A stretch of DNA of 26,521 nucleotides, taken from NCBI GenBank assembly GCA_041690035.1, contig JBDNFC010000049.1, forward strand, positions 1 through 26,521, given 5' to 3'. This document shows positions 17,001-23,445 of this stretch, one piece after another. Numbering within the stretch: the stretch's first letter is position 1; each line of letters opens with the position of its first letter. The DNA is from CALSPH01 sp041690035. Its GTDB lineage: Bacteria > Bacteroidota > Bacteroidia > NS11-12g > UBA955. The notes below the pieces were generated by a model that searched no databases, was not told the origin of the DNA, and was given only the letters and a program-made list of their open reading frames with translations. Position numbers and translations under genes: made by a program.

Positions 17001-18234
17001 CTTTAATTCTTGCATAAGCATAACTGGGCAAGGGTATAAATCTTGTAAAAGGCACCCTGCTTCCATTTAAGGTAAAGGTGGCTGTATCCTTGCTTTGAAT
17101 AACCACATTAATATAATTGGCGGTGATGGCCTCAAATTCTGAAGAATACACTACTATGTCTTTTAAGGTTTGCTGTATTGGAGAAAGCATTATCATAGAA
17201 GGGTCGCCTGTGCCACCGCAGCTTTGTGTGGTAGAAAATTGAGCCACACTAATGGGGTTGTTTGAAGTAATATATTGTGGTGTGCTAACATTGCCTGATT
17301 GAAAAAATTGTCCTTTACTCAATATAGCAGCAAAACCTCCATTTACTGTAACCACAGTATTGTTTGTCCCTGCTAAAACGCGAAATCTATCAAAAGTTCT
17401 GCCCAATTGGGGCACAGTTAAAAAATCTGTAGACCATGAATTTACAGGAAAAAGTTGTTCATATAAATTATCTTTTGATGTGAAACCACCGCAATTGCCT
17501 AGAGTAGTGCCTGTATTTCCAGAAAAAACGGCTATTTTTTTACAAGCAGCAGATACACCCGTATCTATTACCTCTATTAGCGTGCCAGTTAAATCATTGT
17601 ACCTATTGGGTGCCATACCCTGATAAATTTCTCCCCTATTTAGTGTAATATTATATGGAGTGCCTACAACCCAAGCTCCAGAAGCTCTTTGCACTGTAGA
17701 AGTCTCTGGAGTGATTCTTATTTTAGTATTGTCGCTTGATGCTACTATCATAAAAACTGCTTTTGAAACTACATCGTTTCCACTATTGGCTGATTCTTGA
17801 GACCATGTCATTACCCTATATTCTTTTCCCGCGGTGCCGGTTGGTAGCACCAATGTTGCATCAGAACGATAATCCCTGTGAATATGTGCATATAGAGCAA
17901 CAGGTAATACGGATGTTACACGTATTCCTCTATTTTGAATACAATCTGTGCAGCCAATATACGCTGTGGTATTTGGTATAGATACTACTGTTACTATATT
18001 TGCAACAATGGTAAATGTAGTGCTCCAGGCTTGTCCCGGAATACTTACTGTGCCTGTGGTATTGCTGTCAGAGGTAATATACAAATCCATCTCTGCCGGA
18101 GAACTTCCTGTGCCATTGATATGCGCCATAAAACCTAACCAAAAATCCGTTCCTTTACTTGTAGTGCCTTGAGAAAAAACATTGCTAAAGCTTAGGATAA
18201 CGGTAGTTAAAATAAGTAGTTTTATTTTTTTCAT
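14095..18234 (-). CDS. Large PKD-repeat protein with T9SS type B (CHU_C) C-terminal sorting domain
   Basis: This is a 1379-residue secreted protein. The signal peptide spans about 1-22 (ending F-S-Q). A first domain begins K-G-T-D-F-W-L-G-F-M at 28-36 and continues to about 450 with D-A-T-L-V-L-P-T and G-K-E-Y-R-V, as in IgGFc-binding-like domains of Bacteroidota cargo proteins. From about 466 to 1285 come some ten PKD-type β-sandwich repeats, most marked by W-x-F/Y/L-G-D-G (first at 488-494); two or three are divergent. The last 90 residues, V-Y-I-P-N-S-F-S-P-N-G-D-G-I-N onward with F-N-R-W-G and W-D-G-T, form the gliding-motility-associated type B sorting domain. The protein should cross the inner membrane by Sec and the outer membrane by T9SS, then sit on the surface or be released. 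PKD arrays suggest adhesion or a spacer role (inferred). There is no catalytic domain. Confidence 0.93.
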   Translation of the reverse strand: MKKIKLLILTTVILSFSNVFSQGTTSKGTDFWLGFMAHINGTGSSPAEMDLYITSDSNTTGTVSIPGQAWSTTFTIVANIVTVVSIPNTTAYIGCTDCIQNRGIRVTSVLPVALYAHIHRDYRSDATLVLPTGTAGKEYRVMTWSQESANSGNDVVSKAVFMIVASSDNTKIRITPETSTVQRASGAWVVGTPYNITLNRGEIYQGMAPNRYNDLTGTLIEVIDTGVSAACKKIAVFSGNTGTTLGNCGGFTSKDNLYEQLFPVNSWSTDFLTVPQLGRTFDRFRVLAGTNNTVVTVNGGFAAILSKGQFFQSGNVSTPQYITSNNPISVAQFSTTQSCGGTGDPSMIMLSPIQQTLKDIVVYSSEFEAITANYINVVIQSKDTATFTLNGSRVPFTRFIPLPSYAYARIKVPKGNQRLLAAGGFNATAYGFGSFESYGYNAGANVTNLAAYITLADKNKKPNNLNTLCLGEVAEFTGIASFVASKYNWNFGDGNTDTLKSPKHTYKSAGDYRVKLTVTKKTFDGCSSTDSAELLVKVASNPRASFTFQNACDANVVKFFDSVEVDTPGNLVFKLWDYGDGAREFASNPTHLYDTVGKYITNLFVRSSFDCYDTATHEVERYPVPVAKFAASGSCFKDSLLISDSSSVKLRKIAKWVYDFGDGTIDSFYAPYASYLYNTYGNFKVVLTVTDSVGCKASKDTTITKHPPFKAGFSFNDACLKNTVNFLDTSNTTSITPSAKIWHLGDGNTSNAANPAYKYASSGSYNAKLVIRQNADCADSVTHNVKIFNQVQSAVVAQNLCFGDSGTLTQSHAPSTEILSKIDWYFGGADSFKGKTIKTIFKDSGRFNYNVITTTANGCKDTLATNVYIIPKPKADFSSNIICLNNAALMKSTSNHYGFGINSYNWSSTSGRTANLADSFKFTSNATGVDNITLIINSGAGCKDTITKPIFVWSLPNISFTGTNVCLNLATLFTNNSTVDTGSINAWAWDFGGGATSIARDPSYTYSSFGTKNISLTATTTNGCKASNNSIIEVYPLPTPNFTVVEDCEALPTTLTNTSSVSSGTISVINWELGDGNTNAGNNIAHTYAVVGSYNVKMSIETNRNCKAEITKTVKSHAIPVVDFTFTPDKGCAPLAVMLTSNATVANDVIAVYDWKVNGANAGNTSNANTVLMAPRKYSASLYVESAFGCDADIEYDSIITVFDKPTADFSMSPIKPTIIEPDVDFTDLSIGALTWDWTFGETGKSNIQNPKYSFMDTGRFRITLIISNENLCTDTSSKTIFIEPAFSVYIPNSFSPNGDGINEIFKLSGVLQGVKGYEITIFNRWGEILFATKDVNKGWDGTYQGKPVQEGFYNYSMRYTDYFVSKWYINNNTVYLMR

Positions 18235-18256
18235 ATTAATTTCATGTAAATGTTAT

Positions 18257-18287
18257 CAAAAGTAAAATAAATAATCCTAATTGCAAA
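18257..18287 (-). promoter_or_regulatory. Consensus promoter of the PKD/T9SS gene
   Basis: On the minus strand TTTG (18287-18284) is followed by exactly 19 bp and then TACTTTTG (18264-18257). This is a full match to the Bacteroidota consensus TTTG-N19-TAnnTTTG, 23 bp before the ATG. Confidence 0.75.
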
Positions 18288-18982
18288 CGTTTTTTAAAAA
18301 AATGACAATAGTCTAGAGGCCAATAAAATAGGTGTTTAATAGTATTTATTTATTAACTAATAGTAAATTCTGTATTAAATTTTTTAAAAAAGCAACTTAT
18401 TAATGTAAAATTTTTGTGTTCAATTTCAATTTTCATATTAAATTCTTAATTTCATTTTTATAAAAAAACAAAAGTGTTAGCAGTAGAAAATTTATGAGTA
18501 TTGAATGATTCAAGTTTGATAAAAAGGCTTGTGTAATTCAATAATTTTTGGCAACACAATCAACTTTTGGCAGTTGCAAGGTTTAATACCAGATTAGGCA
18601 TAAGAGATTCTAATTACAGCCAAAACTACCACAAACACGATCGTTTCTCTATTTGCATTCTTAAAATAGAACTACTCTTCTCGAGAATTAAAATCTTGAT
18701 TGCCCATCAGTCTTTATTGCATTTTTTACTCACATTGCGAATTATAATGTGTAATTTAGGTTAAAAATAGATTTTTTAGATTTTTTTTTGATAAAAGCCA
18801 CTGTTTTTAATAGTCAATATTTCAAAAAGATAAAAAAAGTAATTAATTTTAATATTTTTTTAAGAATTTTATTTTAAATTTAAGATACTGATAATCAATA
18901 TTTAAACTATAAAACAAATATTTTTAAACATTTACAAACGATAATAAATAATTCTAAACCGAGTATTAATAATGGCTGCCCT
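18288..18982. other. AT-rich gene-free spacer
   Basis: The spacer lies between two divergent promoters. Most of it is very AT-rich (18841-18900 is under 10% GC), but about 18541-18720 rises to roughly 30-35% GC and holds a 65-codon open frame with no recognised similarity. No tRNA, rRNA or transposon end is seen. The GC-shifted block may be a worn-out gene or mobile piece, or an unrecognised RNA. Confidence 0.45.
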
Positions 18983-18990
18983 CATCTTTG
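18983..18990 (+). promoter_or_regulatory. -7 box candidate for ssb
   Basis: CATCTTTG matches TAnnTTTG except at the first base. It would give a leader of about 100 bases before ssb. A palindrome TTGAA-T-TTCAA (18996-19006) lies just downstream and could be an operator. Confidence 0.35.
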
Positions 18991-19094
18991 CAGTGTTGAA
19001 TTTCAATAAACCAAAATTACAGAGCGCTATGTAATGATGAATAAAAAGAAAAACAACAATAAAATAATATTAACAAATAAAAAAAACAGTAATT

Positions 19095-19496
19095 ATGTAT
19101 TCAATCAACAACTCAGTACGTCTATTAGGTAATGTAGGCATGGAACCAGAAATTTTAACATTTGACAATGGAAACAAAGTAGCAAAAATCAGCTTAGCAA
19201 CATCAGAAAAAAGAAAAGATGCGCAAGGAAAATTTACAGAAATCACCACATGGCATAGGCTAGTGATATGGGGTAAAGGCGCAGAGATAATGCAAACCTA
19301 CCTACACAAAGGCGATAAAATAGCAGTAGAGGGCAGGCTCACTAATAGAGAGTACGAAGACAAAGCAGGAGTAAAAAAGAATATTGCAGAAATAGTAGTA
19401 AATGATTTTACTATGCTAGGGGGCAGTAAAAGTGCACAGGTGGAAGAATCCACATCAAAAACAACTAAGAAAAAAGAGGCAGATCTGCCATTTTAG
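19095..19496 (+). CDS. ssb: Single-stranded DNA-binding protein
   Basis: This 133-residue SSB coats single-stranded DNA in replication, repair and recombination. The OB-fold N-terminus starts M-Y-S-I-N-N-S-V-R-L-L-G-N-V-G, followed by T-T-W-H-R-L-V-I-W-G and Y-L-H-K-G-D-K-I-A-V-E-G-R-L. After about residue 110 comes a low-complexity Ser/Thr/Lys linker and the acidic tip A-D-L-P-F, the usual docking site for partner proteins. It is shorter than the E. coli form because of its brief linker. It is monocistronic, with a long AT-rich leader and a strong terminator 18 bp downstream. Confidence 0.97.
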   Translation: MYSINNSVRLLGNVGMEPEILTFDNGNKVAKISLATSEKRKDAQGKFTEITTWHRLVIWGKGAEIMQTYLHKGDKIAVEGRLTNREYEDKAGVKKNIAEIVVNDFTMLGGSKSAQVEESTSKTTKKKEADLPF

Positions 19497-19513
19497 GAAT
19501 AGGACAGCATTAT

Positions 19514-19550
19514 AAAAAAAAGCCGCTCAATCAATTGAGTGGCTTTTTTT
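19514..19550. terminator. Bidirectional terminator between ssb and tRNA-Leu/folA
   Basis: GCCGCTCAA (19522-19530) pairs with TTGAGTGGC (19535-19543) around a 4-base loop, with one G-T pair. An A-run on the left and a T-run on the right extend the stem. It sits between convergent units and has T-runs for both directions, so it probably ends ssb on the plus strand and folA-tRNA-Leu on the minus strand. Confidence 0.92.
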
Positions 19551-19555
19551 GTATG

Positions 19556-19638
19556 TGCCCGGCACCGGATTTGAACCGGCATGTCCATAAGACACCACCC
19601 CCTCAAGGTGGCGCGTCTACCAATTTCGCCAACCGGGC
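19556..19638 (-). tRNA. tRNA-Leu (anticodon GAG)
   Basis: This is an 83-base cloverleaf. The acceptor arm GCCCGGT pairs with GCCGGGC plus A73. The D-stem is GCG/CGC with GG in the loop. The anticodon stem is CCACC/GGTGG with loop TTGAGGG. A long variable arm, as expected for leucine tRNAs, precedes the T-arm with TTCAAAT. CCA is not encoded. It begins only 13 bp after the folA stop on the same strand, so it probably shares folA's transcript. Confidence 0.96.
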
Positions 19639-19651
19639 TTAGCATTTATTA

Positions 19652-20155
19652 TTATTTATTTTTAATCTTTTCTAAGATTTCAAATTTAAATGAAAATTTA
19701 TGTTTATCATCTTCTTCATGAATTTCTTCAAAAGACGTTTGCCAATTGTTTTCATTGAGCTCTGGGTAAAAAGTATCTGCATCTTCAAAAATATGATTTA
19801 TATGTGTGATATAGATTCTGTCTGTAATTGCCAATGTTTCAGTATATACTTTTCCGCCACCAATTATAAAAATTTCTTCTTTAGCAGTTCGTGTTGCCAT
19901 CTCAATTGCTTGTTCAATGGTTTTTGCCCATTCAAAACCAGGAAGAACAAGATTGGGATTACTTGAGAGTACAATATTTCTTCTGTTTGGCAATGGTTTT
20001 TTTATCGCTCCCATTGTATTCCTGCCCATTATGATTGGATTAGAAATGGTTTTTTGTTTAAACCAAACCATATCTTTGGGCAAATGCCACAATAGTTTAT
20101 TGTCTTTACCTATTGCATTGTTTGCTGCCTTGGCAACTATTTGTGAAATTTTCAT
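19652..20155 (-). CDS. folA: Dihydrofolate reductase
   Basis: This enzyme reduces dihydrofolate to tetrahydrofolate with NADPH, needed for thymidylate, purine and methionine synthesis. At 167 residues it is a normal bacterial length. Visible motifs are A-I-G-K-D-N-K-L-L-W-H-L-P-K-D near residues 14-28 (with the conserved W and the acidic D), P-I-I-M-G-R-N-T near 39-46, and I-F-I-I-G-G-G-K-V-Y near 96-105. I chose ATG 20155 (M-K-I-S-Q-I-V-A). A TTG start nine codons upstream would overlap the -7 box TACTTTTG at 20170-20177, so the shorter form is favoured. tRNA-Leu follows 13 bp after the stop. Confidence 0.95.
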   Translation of the reverse strand: MKISQIVAKAANNAIGKDNKLLWHLPKDMVWFKQKTISNPIIMGRNTMGAIKKPLPNRRNIVLSSNPNLVLPGFEWAKTIEQAIEMATRTAKEEIFIIGGGKVYTETLAITDRIYITHINHIFEDADTFYPELNENNWQTSFEEIHEEDDKHKFSFKFEILEKIKNK

Positions 20156-20169
20156 TTTTTTTGGGACTG

Positions 20170-20177
20170 CAAAAGTA
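20170..20177 (-). promoter_or_regulatory. -7 box of folA
   Basis: On the minus strand this reads TACTTTTG, an exact TAnnTTTG match 14 bp before the chosen ATG. It gives a short leader and supports that start. The -33 element is unclear. Confidence 0.5.
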
Positions 20178-20244
20178 ATCAATTAATGAAAGATAATAAA
20201 ATGCTATTTTAAAAACTTTTATAATTTTATTTGAACTTGCACGA

Positions 20245-21048
20245 TTAAAAGGGTGAACCAGGCTCTTTTTTTACCTTTTTATAAATTAAAATATCAAGTA
20301 TAGCAGGAAAAAACTTAGCAAGCAAAACGGCAATTTTACCTTCTTTCGTCATAATAATTTCGTCACTTTTTTTTACATAACCATTAAAAATTATTTTTGC
20401 TACTTCGCCTGCCTGCATCAATTTAGTTTCGTTTAAGGGGGTTTCTGATTGGGCATTTCCATCTGCATTAAGTGCTGCATTTCTTATATTGCTTGCAGTG
20501 TATCCCGGACATGCAATCAATACATGAAGTTTGTGTTTTAGATTTTCTAATCGCAAAGATTGAAAAAAGCCATGCATCGCAAATTTACTTGCACTATACC
20601 CAGTTCTGCCTGGCAGTCCTCTATAGCCAGCGATAGAACTGATTGCAATAATGCTTCCTTGAGATGATATAATGTATGGCAAAGCATATTTGGTGCAATA
20701 TACCGCGCCAAAAAAATTGATTTGCATTACTTTTTCTATTACATCAATTGCAGTGGTTTCAAAAATAGCGCGCATGCTTATGCCCGCATTGTTAATTAAT
20801 ACATCTATTTTTCCAAAATAAGAAATAGTGTCTTTAATCAAATTTTTGCAGTCTTCTTCTTTGGCCACATCTGTAATAATATAAATTGCAGATTGTTGTT
20901 TTAGTTCAATTTCTTCAACTAATTGCTTGAGCGCTTGCTCATTTCTAGCTGCAAGCACAACATTAAAATTTTCTTGAGCAAATTTTAAAGCTAGCGCTTT
21001 ACCAATTCCGCTGCTAGCACCTGTAATAAGTGCTACTCTTTTTTCCAT
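20245..21048 (-). CDS. Short-chain dehydrogenase/reductase
   Basis: This 267-residue classical SDR is a cytoplasmic NAD(P)-dependent oxidoreductase. It has the cofactor motif T-G-A-S-S-G-I-G at 9-16, N-N-A-G near 86-89, and catalytic A-I-S-S with Y-S-A-S-K (Tyr151, Lys155). A basic, hydrophobic C-terminal segment may be membrane-associated. I chose ATG 21048 (M-E-K-R-V-A-L-I-T-G) over an in-frame TTG at 21060. The gene still overlaps the end of the thioredoxin-like gene by 16 bp, so the two are coupled. The substrate is unknown. Confidence 0.93.
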   Translation of the reverse strand: MEKRVALITGASSGIGKALALKFAQENFNVVLAARNEQALKQLVEEIELKQQSAIYIITDVAKEEDCKNLIKDTISYFGKIDVLINNAGISMRAIFETTAIDVIEKVMQINFFGAVYCTKYALPYIISSQGSIIAISSIAGYRGLPGRTGYSASKFAMHGFFQSLRLENLKHKLHVLIACPGYTASNIRNAALNADGNAQSETPLNETKLMQAGEVAKIIFNGYVKKSDEIIMTKEGKIAVLLAKFFPAILDILIYKKVKKEPGSPF

Positions 21049-21563
21049 TTTATACTGCAACCCACTGGTTCAATAAAAGGGAAATCGACATCCATACCAT
21101 CTAAAGCATCTTCTATTGCATCTTCTAAATAATACCATGTTACTAAATCTTCTTTTTCCCAATTGTCATCTATAGCACCTTTATATACAAGTTCTCTTTT
21201 GGAGTTGAAAACAAAAACTTCTGGAGTTTTTGAGGCATTTAACTTTTTAGCCACTTCTTGGCTATCATCAACCAAATAGGGGAAAGGTAAATTTTTTTGT
21301 TCAGCAAATTTACGCATGTTTTCTAGGCTATCTTGCGGATATTGGCTCGCATCATTTGGATTGATAGCAATTAATGCCAAACTATCATCCTCATATTTTG
21401 AATATAGTTTAATAAGTCTATGCCAATATGCTTGAGCATAAGGGCAGTGATTGCAAGTGATTAGCAGTACCAATGCATATTTGTCAGCAAAGTCATAATT
21501 AGTAATTTTGTTATTGTTTATATCTTTTAAGCTAAAATTAAATAATTTTTGTCCGATTTCCAT
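21033..21563 (-). CDS. Thioredoxin-fold protein (AhpC/TSA-like, CxxC)
   Basis: This 176-residue protein has a thioredoxin/peroxiredoxin-like core. It starts M-E-I-G-Q-K-L-F-N-F-S-L-K-D and carries the redox motif C-N-H-C-P-Y-A-Q with Cys37 and Cys40. K-T-P-E-V-F-V-F follows, holding the cis-proline region of thioredoxin folds. No signal peptide is evident, so it is probably cytoplasmic. It is likely a thiol-disulfide or peroxide-handling protein; the exact substrate is unknown. The start is ATG 21563; a TTG seven codons upstream overlaps the -7 box TAGGTTTG (21582-21589) and is rejected. The SDR gene overlaps its 3' end. Confidence 0.86.
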   Translation of the reverse strand: MEIGQKLFNFSLKDINNNKITNYDFADKYALVLLITCNHCPYAQAYWHRLIKLYSKYEDDSLALIAINPNDASQYPQDSLENMRKFAEQKNLPFPYLVDDSQEVAKKLNASKTPEVFVFNSKRELVYKGAIDDNWEKEDLVTWYYLEDAIEDALDGMDVDFPFIEPVGCSIKWKKE

Positions 21564-21581
21564 AAAATGATGATTATTTTG

Positions 21582-21589
21582 CAAACCTA
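21582..21589 (-). promoter_or_regulatory. -7 box of the thioredoxin-SDR operon
   Basis: On the minus strand this reads TAGGTTTG, an exact -7 consensus, identical to the proximal ald box. It lies 18 bp before the ATG. Confidence 0.5.
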
Positions 21590-21627
21590 AGTAAATTAAT
21601 TAAAAAACTTTTAACAATAGCCAAAAA

Positions 21628-22725
21628 ATGAACGTAGAAATTTTACCTTTAGATAAAAACAGTGCTGAGGCTTTCATTAAATTGCCTTATTTTATTTATA
21701 AAGATGACACAGAATTTATCCCACACATAGAGCAGGATATTAAAGACATATTTAATTCAGAGACCAATAAGTATCTTAGAAATGGTAGCTGTGAGCGATG
21801 GATAGCAAAGAAGGGAGATATTGTGGTGGGCAGAATCGCTGCGGCTATAAAGCAAGGAGAGGTTCAAGGAAGGATTGGTTTTTTTGAATGTGTAGATGAT
21901 AAAACCATTGCCAAACAATTATTTAGTGCAGCAGAGCAATGGTTAGCAGCTCAAGGAGCCAAAACGGCCGAAGCACCTGTAAATTTTGGCGGTAGAGATA
22001 GCTTTTGGGGCTTGATGGTAGGCGGTTTTTGCCGCCCAAGTTATCGCGAAAATTATAATCCTGTTTATTACCAAAGTTTAATAGAATATGCAGGATATTC
22101 TGCAGAATTTAGGCAAATAACATCAGAGATAACTCCGGCCACTTTTAATTTTGAGAGATTTAGTAAATTAGCAAGCAGGGTATTGGGCAATGCAGAATAT
22201 GAGTTCAAGCATTTGAGCTTCGATAAAATTGATCAATTTGCTGAAGATTTTGTTTACATTTATAATAAAGCTTGGGAGAAACATGAGTTTTTTGAGCCAG
22301 TAAATAAAAAAGATATTCTTAAAGAAATGAAATCAATGAAACCTATTGCACAGCCACAATTTAATTGGTTTGCATACGCCAATGGCGAGCCAGCTGGTTT
22401 TTATCTTAATGTGTTGGATATTAATCAAGTATTTAAAAAAGTAAACGGTAAACTCAATTTAATTGGAAAGCTAAAATTTTTGTTGGGTAAGCACAAAATA
22501 GACCGAATAAGAGGTATTGTTTTTGGTGTTATTCCTAATCATCAAAACAAAGGATTAGAAACAGGAATGATTATGAAACTATACGAAGAGGTAGTAAAAA
22601 TAAAAACGATTAAAAGTTCAGAATTGTCGTGGATAGGCGATTTTAATCCTAAAATGCAGAGCCTGTTTAATAGCCTAGGAGCAGTAACTACAAAGGAGCA
22701 CCTAACATTTAAAAAACTTTTATAA
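21628..22725 (+). CDS. GNAT-like N-acetyltransferase family protein
   Basis: This 365-residue soluble protein has a start (V-E-I-L-P-L-D) and overall layout matching a Bacteroidota conserved family with two GNAT-like halves. The N-terminal half has W-I-A-K-K-G-D-I-V-V-G-R-I-A-A and G-F-F-E-C-V-D-D, the usual G-R-I-A-A strand followed by a short acceptor loop. The C-terminal half has G-I-V-F-G-V-I-P-N-H-Q-N-K-G-L-E-T-G, which resembles an acetyl-CoA pyrophosphate loop (R/Q-x-x-G-x-G/A) although the match is loose. The donor is probably acetyl-CoA; the acceptor is unknown. It is divergent from the thioredoxin gene, with 64 bp between the two starts. Confidence 0.75.
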   Translation: MNVEILPLDKNSAEAFIKLPYFIYKDDTEFIPHIEQDIKDIFNSETNKYLRNGSCERWIAKKGDIVVGRIAAAIKQGEVQGRIGFFECVDDKTIAKQLFSAAEQWLAAQGAKTAEAPVNFGGRDSFWGLMVGGFCRPSYRENYNPVYYQSLIEYAGYSAEFRQITSEITPATFNFERFSKLASRVLGNAEYEFKHLSFDKIDQFAEDFVYIYNKAWEKHEFFEPVNKKDILKEMKSMKPIAQPQFNWFAYANGEPAGFYLNVLDINQVFKKVNGKLNLIGKLKFLLGKHKIDRIRGIVFGVIPNHQNKGLETGMIMKLYEEVVKIKTIKSSELSWIGDFNPKMQSLFNSLGAVTTKEHLTFKKLL

Positions 22726-22731
22726 AAATAC

Positions 22732-22762
22732 TTTTTATATTAGTTAAATCGTTTTACATTTG
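22732..22762 (+). promoter_or_regulatory. Promoter of the tRNA-Lys/tRNA-Pro pair
   Basis: The -7 box TACATTTG is at 22755-22762, an exact TAnnTTTG match, with a TTTT at 22732-22735 at 19 bp spacing in place of the -33 TTTG. It precedes tRNA-Lys by about 48 bp. Confidence 0.6.
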
Positions 22763-22809
22763 CACCCTTGTTAATCAAAAAAGATTCGTTCTTTGAAAGT
22801 AACAACCAA

Positions 22810-22882
22810 GATTCCGTAGCTCAGTTGGTAGAGCAATACACTTTTAATGTATGGGCCCTGGGTTCGAGTCCCAGCGGGATCA
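22810..22882 (+). tRNA. tRNA-Lys (anticodon TTT)
   Basis: This is a 73-base cloverleaf. The acceptor GATTCCG pairs with CGGGATC plus A73. The D-arm is GCTC/GAGC, the anticodon stem ATACA/TGTAT with loop CTTTTAA, and the T-arm CTGGG-TTCGAGT-CCCAG. CCA is not encoded. Confidence 0.97.
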
Positions 22883-22916
22883 CAAACAATTCCCCATTTT
22901 TTTTAAGTAAGAGCAT

Positions 22917-22990
22917 CGGGGTGTGGCGCAGCCCGGTAGCGCACTTGCATGGGGTGCAAGGGGTCGTGAGTTCGAATCTCGCCACCCCGA
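22917..22990 (+). tRNA. tRNA-Pro (anticodon GGG)
   Basis: This is a 74-base cloverleaf. The acceptor CGGGGTG pairs with CACCCCG plus A73. The anticodon stem is CTTGC/GCAAG with loop ATGGGGT, and the T-arm has TTCGAAT. CCA is not encoded. It lies 34 bp after tRNA-Lys and is followed at once by a T-run, suggesting one shared transcript that ends there. Confidence 0.97.
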
Positions 22991-23050
22991 CTTTTTTTCT
23001 TACTAGAATTTATTTTTTAACATTTATCAATTTAACTTGCAGAATCTTGC

Positions 23051-23058
23051 TAATTTTG
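23051..23058 (+). promoter_or_regulatory. -7 box of crcB
   Basis: TAATTTTG is an exact TAnnTTTG match 15 bp before the crcB ATG. No clear -33 box. No fluoride-riboswitch fold is seen in the short leader. Confidence 0.45.
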
Positions 23059-23073
23059 TCTTAATTTAGCAGC

Positions 23074-23445
23074 ATGAAATTTATGGCCATTGGTATAGGA
23101 GGTGCATTGGGAGCGATGGCACGCTATGGTATAGCTGTTATTGGCAAAAACTGGTATGTTTTTCAATTTCCGATTGCTACTACACTGTGCAATTGCATTG
23201 GATGTTTTGTTTTGGGTATATTGGTGCATTTACTCGCTAAAAGTACCAATGAGGTATTGGGCTTATTTTTAATTACAGGTTTTTGTGGCGGTTTTACAAC
23301 ATTTTCGGCCTTTGCCTTAGAACAAAAAAATCTTTGGGGGCAGCAACTATTTTCGGAGGCACTCTTACACTTGTTGCTAAATAACTTTTTAGGTATCATA
23401 TTTGTTGTATTAGGATATTATTTGTCAAGCAAATTATTTTTATGA
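23074..23445 (+). CDS. crcB: Fluoride ion channel CrcB/Fluc
   Basis: This 123-residue membrane protein exports fluoride as a dual-topology dimer. It has four hydrophobic segments, the opening G-G-A-L-G-A-M-A-R-Y at 9-18, and the conserved Asn40 with Gly43 in T-L-C-N-C-I-G-C-F (usually T-L-x-V-N-x-x-G-S-F). The signature G-F-C-G-G-F-T-T-F-S-A-F is at 69-80. Cys at three positions in the second helix is unusual but does not touch the conserved Asn. The stop overlaps the next gene's ATG as ATGA, so the two are translationally coupled. Confidence 0.96.
   Translation: MKFMAIGIGGALGAMARYGIAVIGKNWYVFQFPIATTLCNCIGCFVLGILVHLLAKSTNEVLGLFLITGFCGGFTTFSAFALEQKNLWGQQLFSEALLHLLLNNFLGIIFVVLGYYLSSKLFL

Noticed and set aside
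18567..18764. 65-codon frame as a gene
   Set aside because: No recognisable motif, start context or neighbour support; kept only as part of the GC-shifted block.
19034..19132. Short Asn/Lys-rich upstream frame in the ssb leader
   Set aside because: The low-complexity composition follows from the AT-rich DNA; no sign of selection is visible.
22768..23064. 98-codon open frame across the two tRNA genes
   Set aside because: It lies wholly over tRNA-Lys and tRNA-Pro and has no protein-like pattern.
22991..23073. Possible fluoride riboswitch before crcB
   Set aside because: The leader after the -7 box is about 15 bp, too short, and no riboswitch core is seen.
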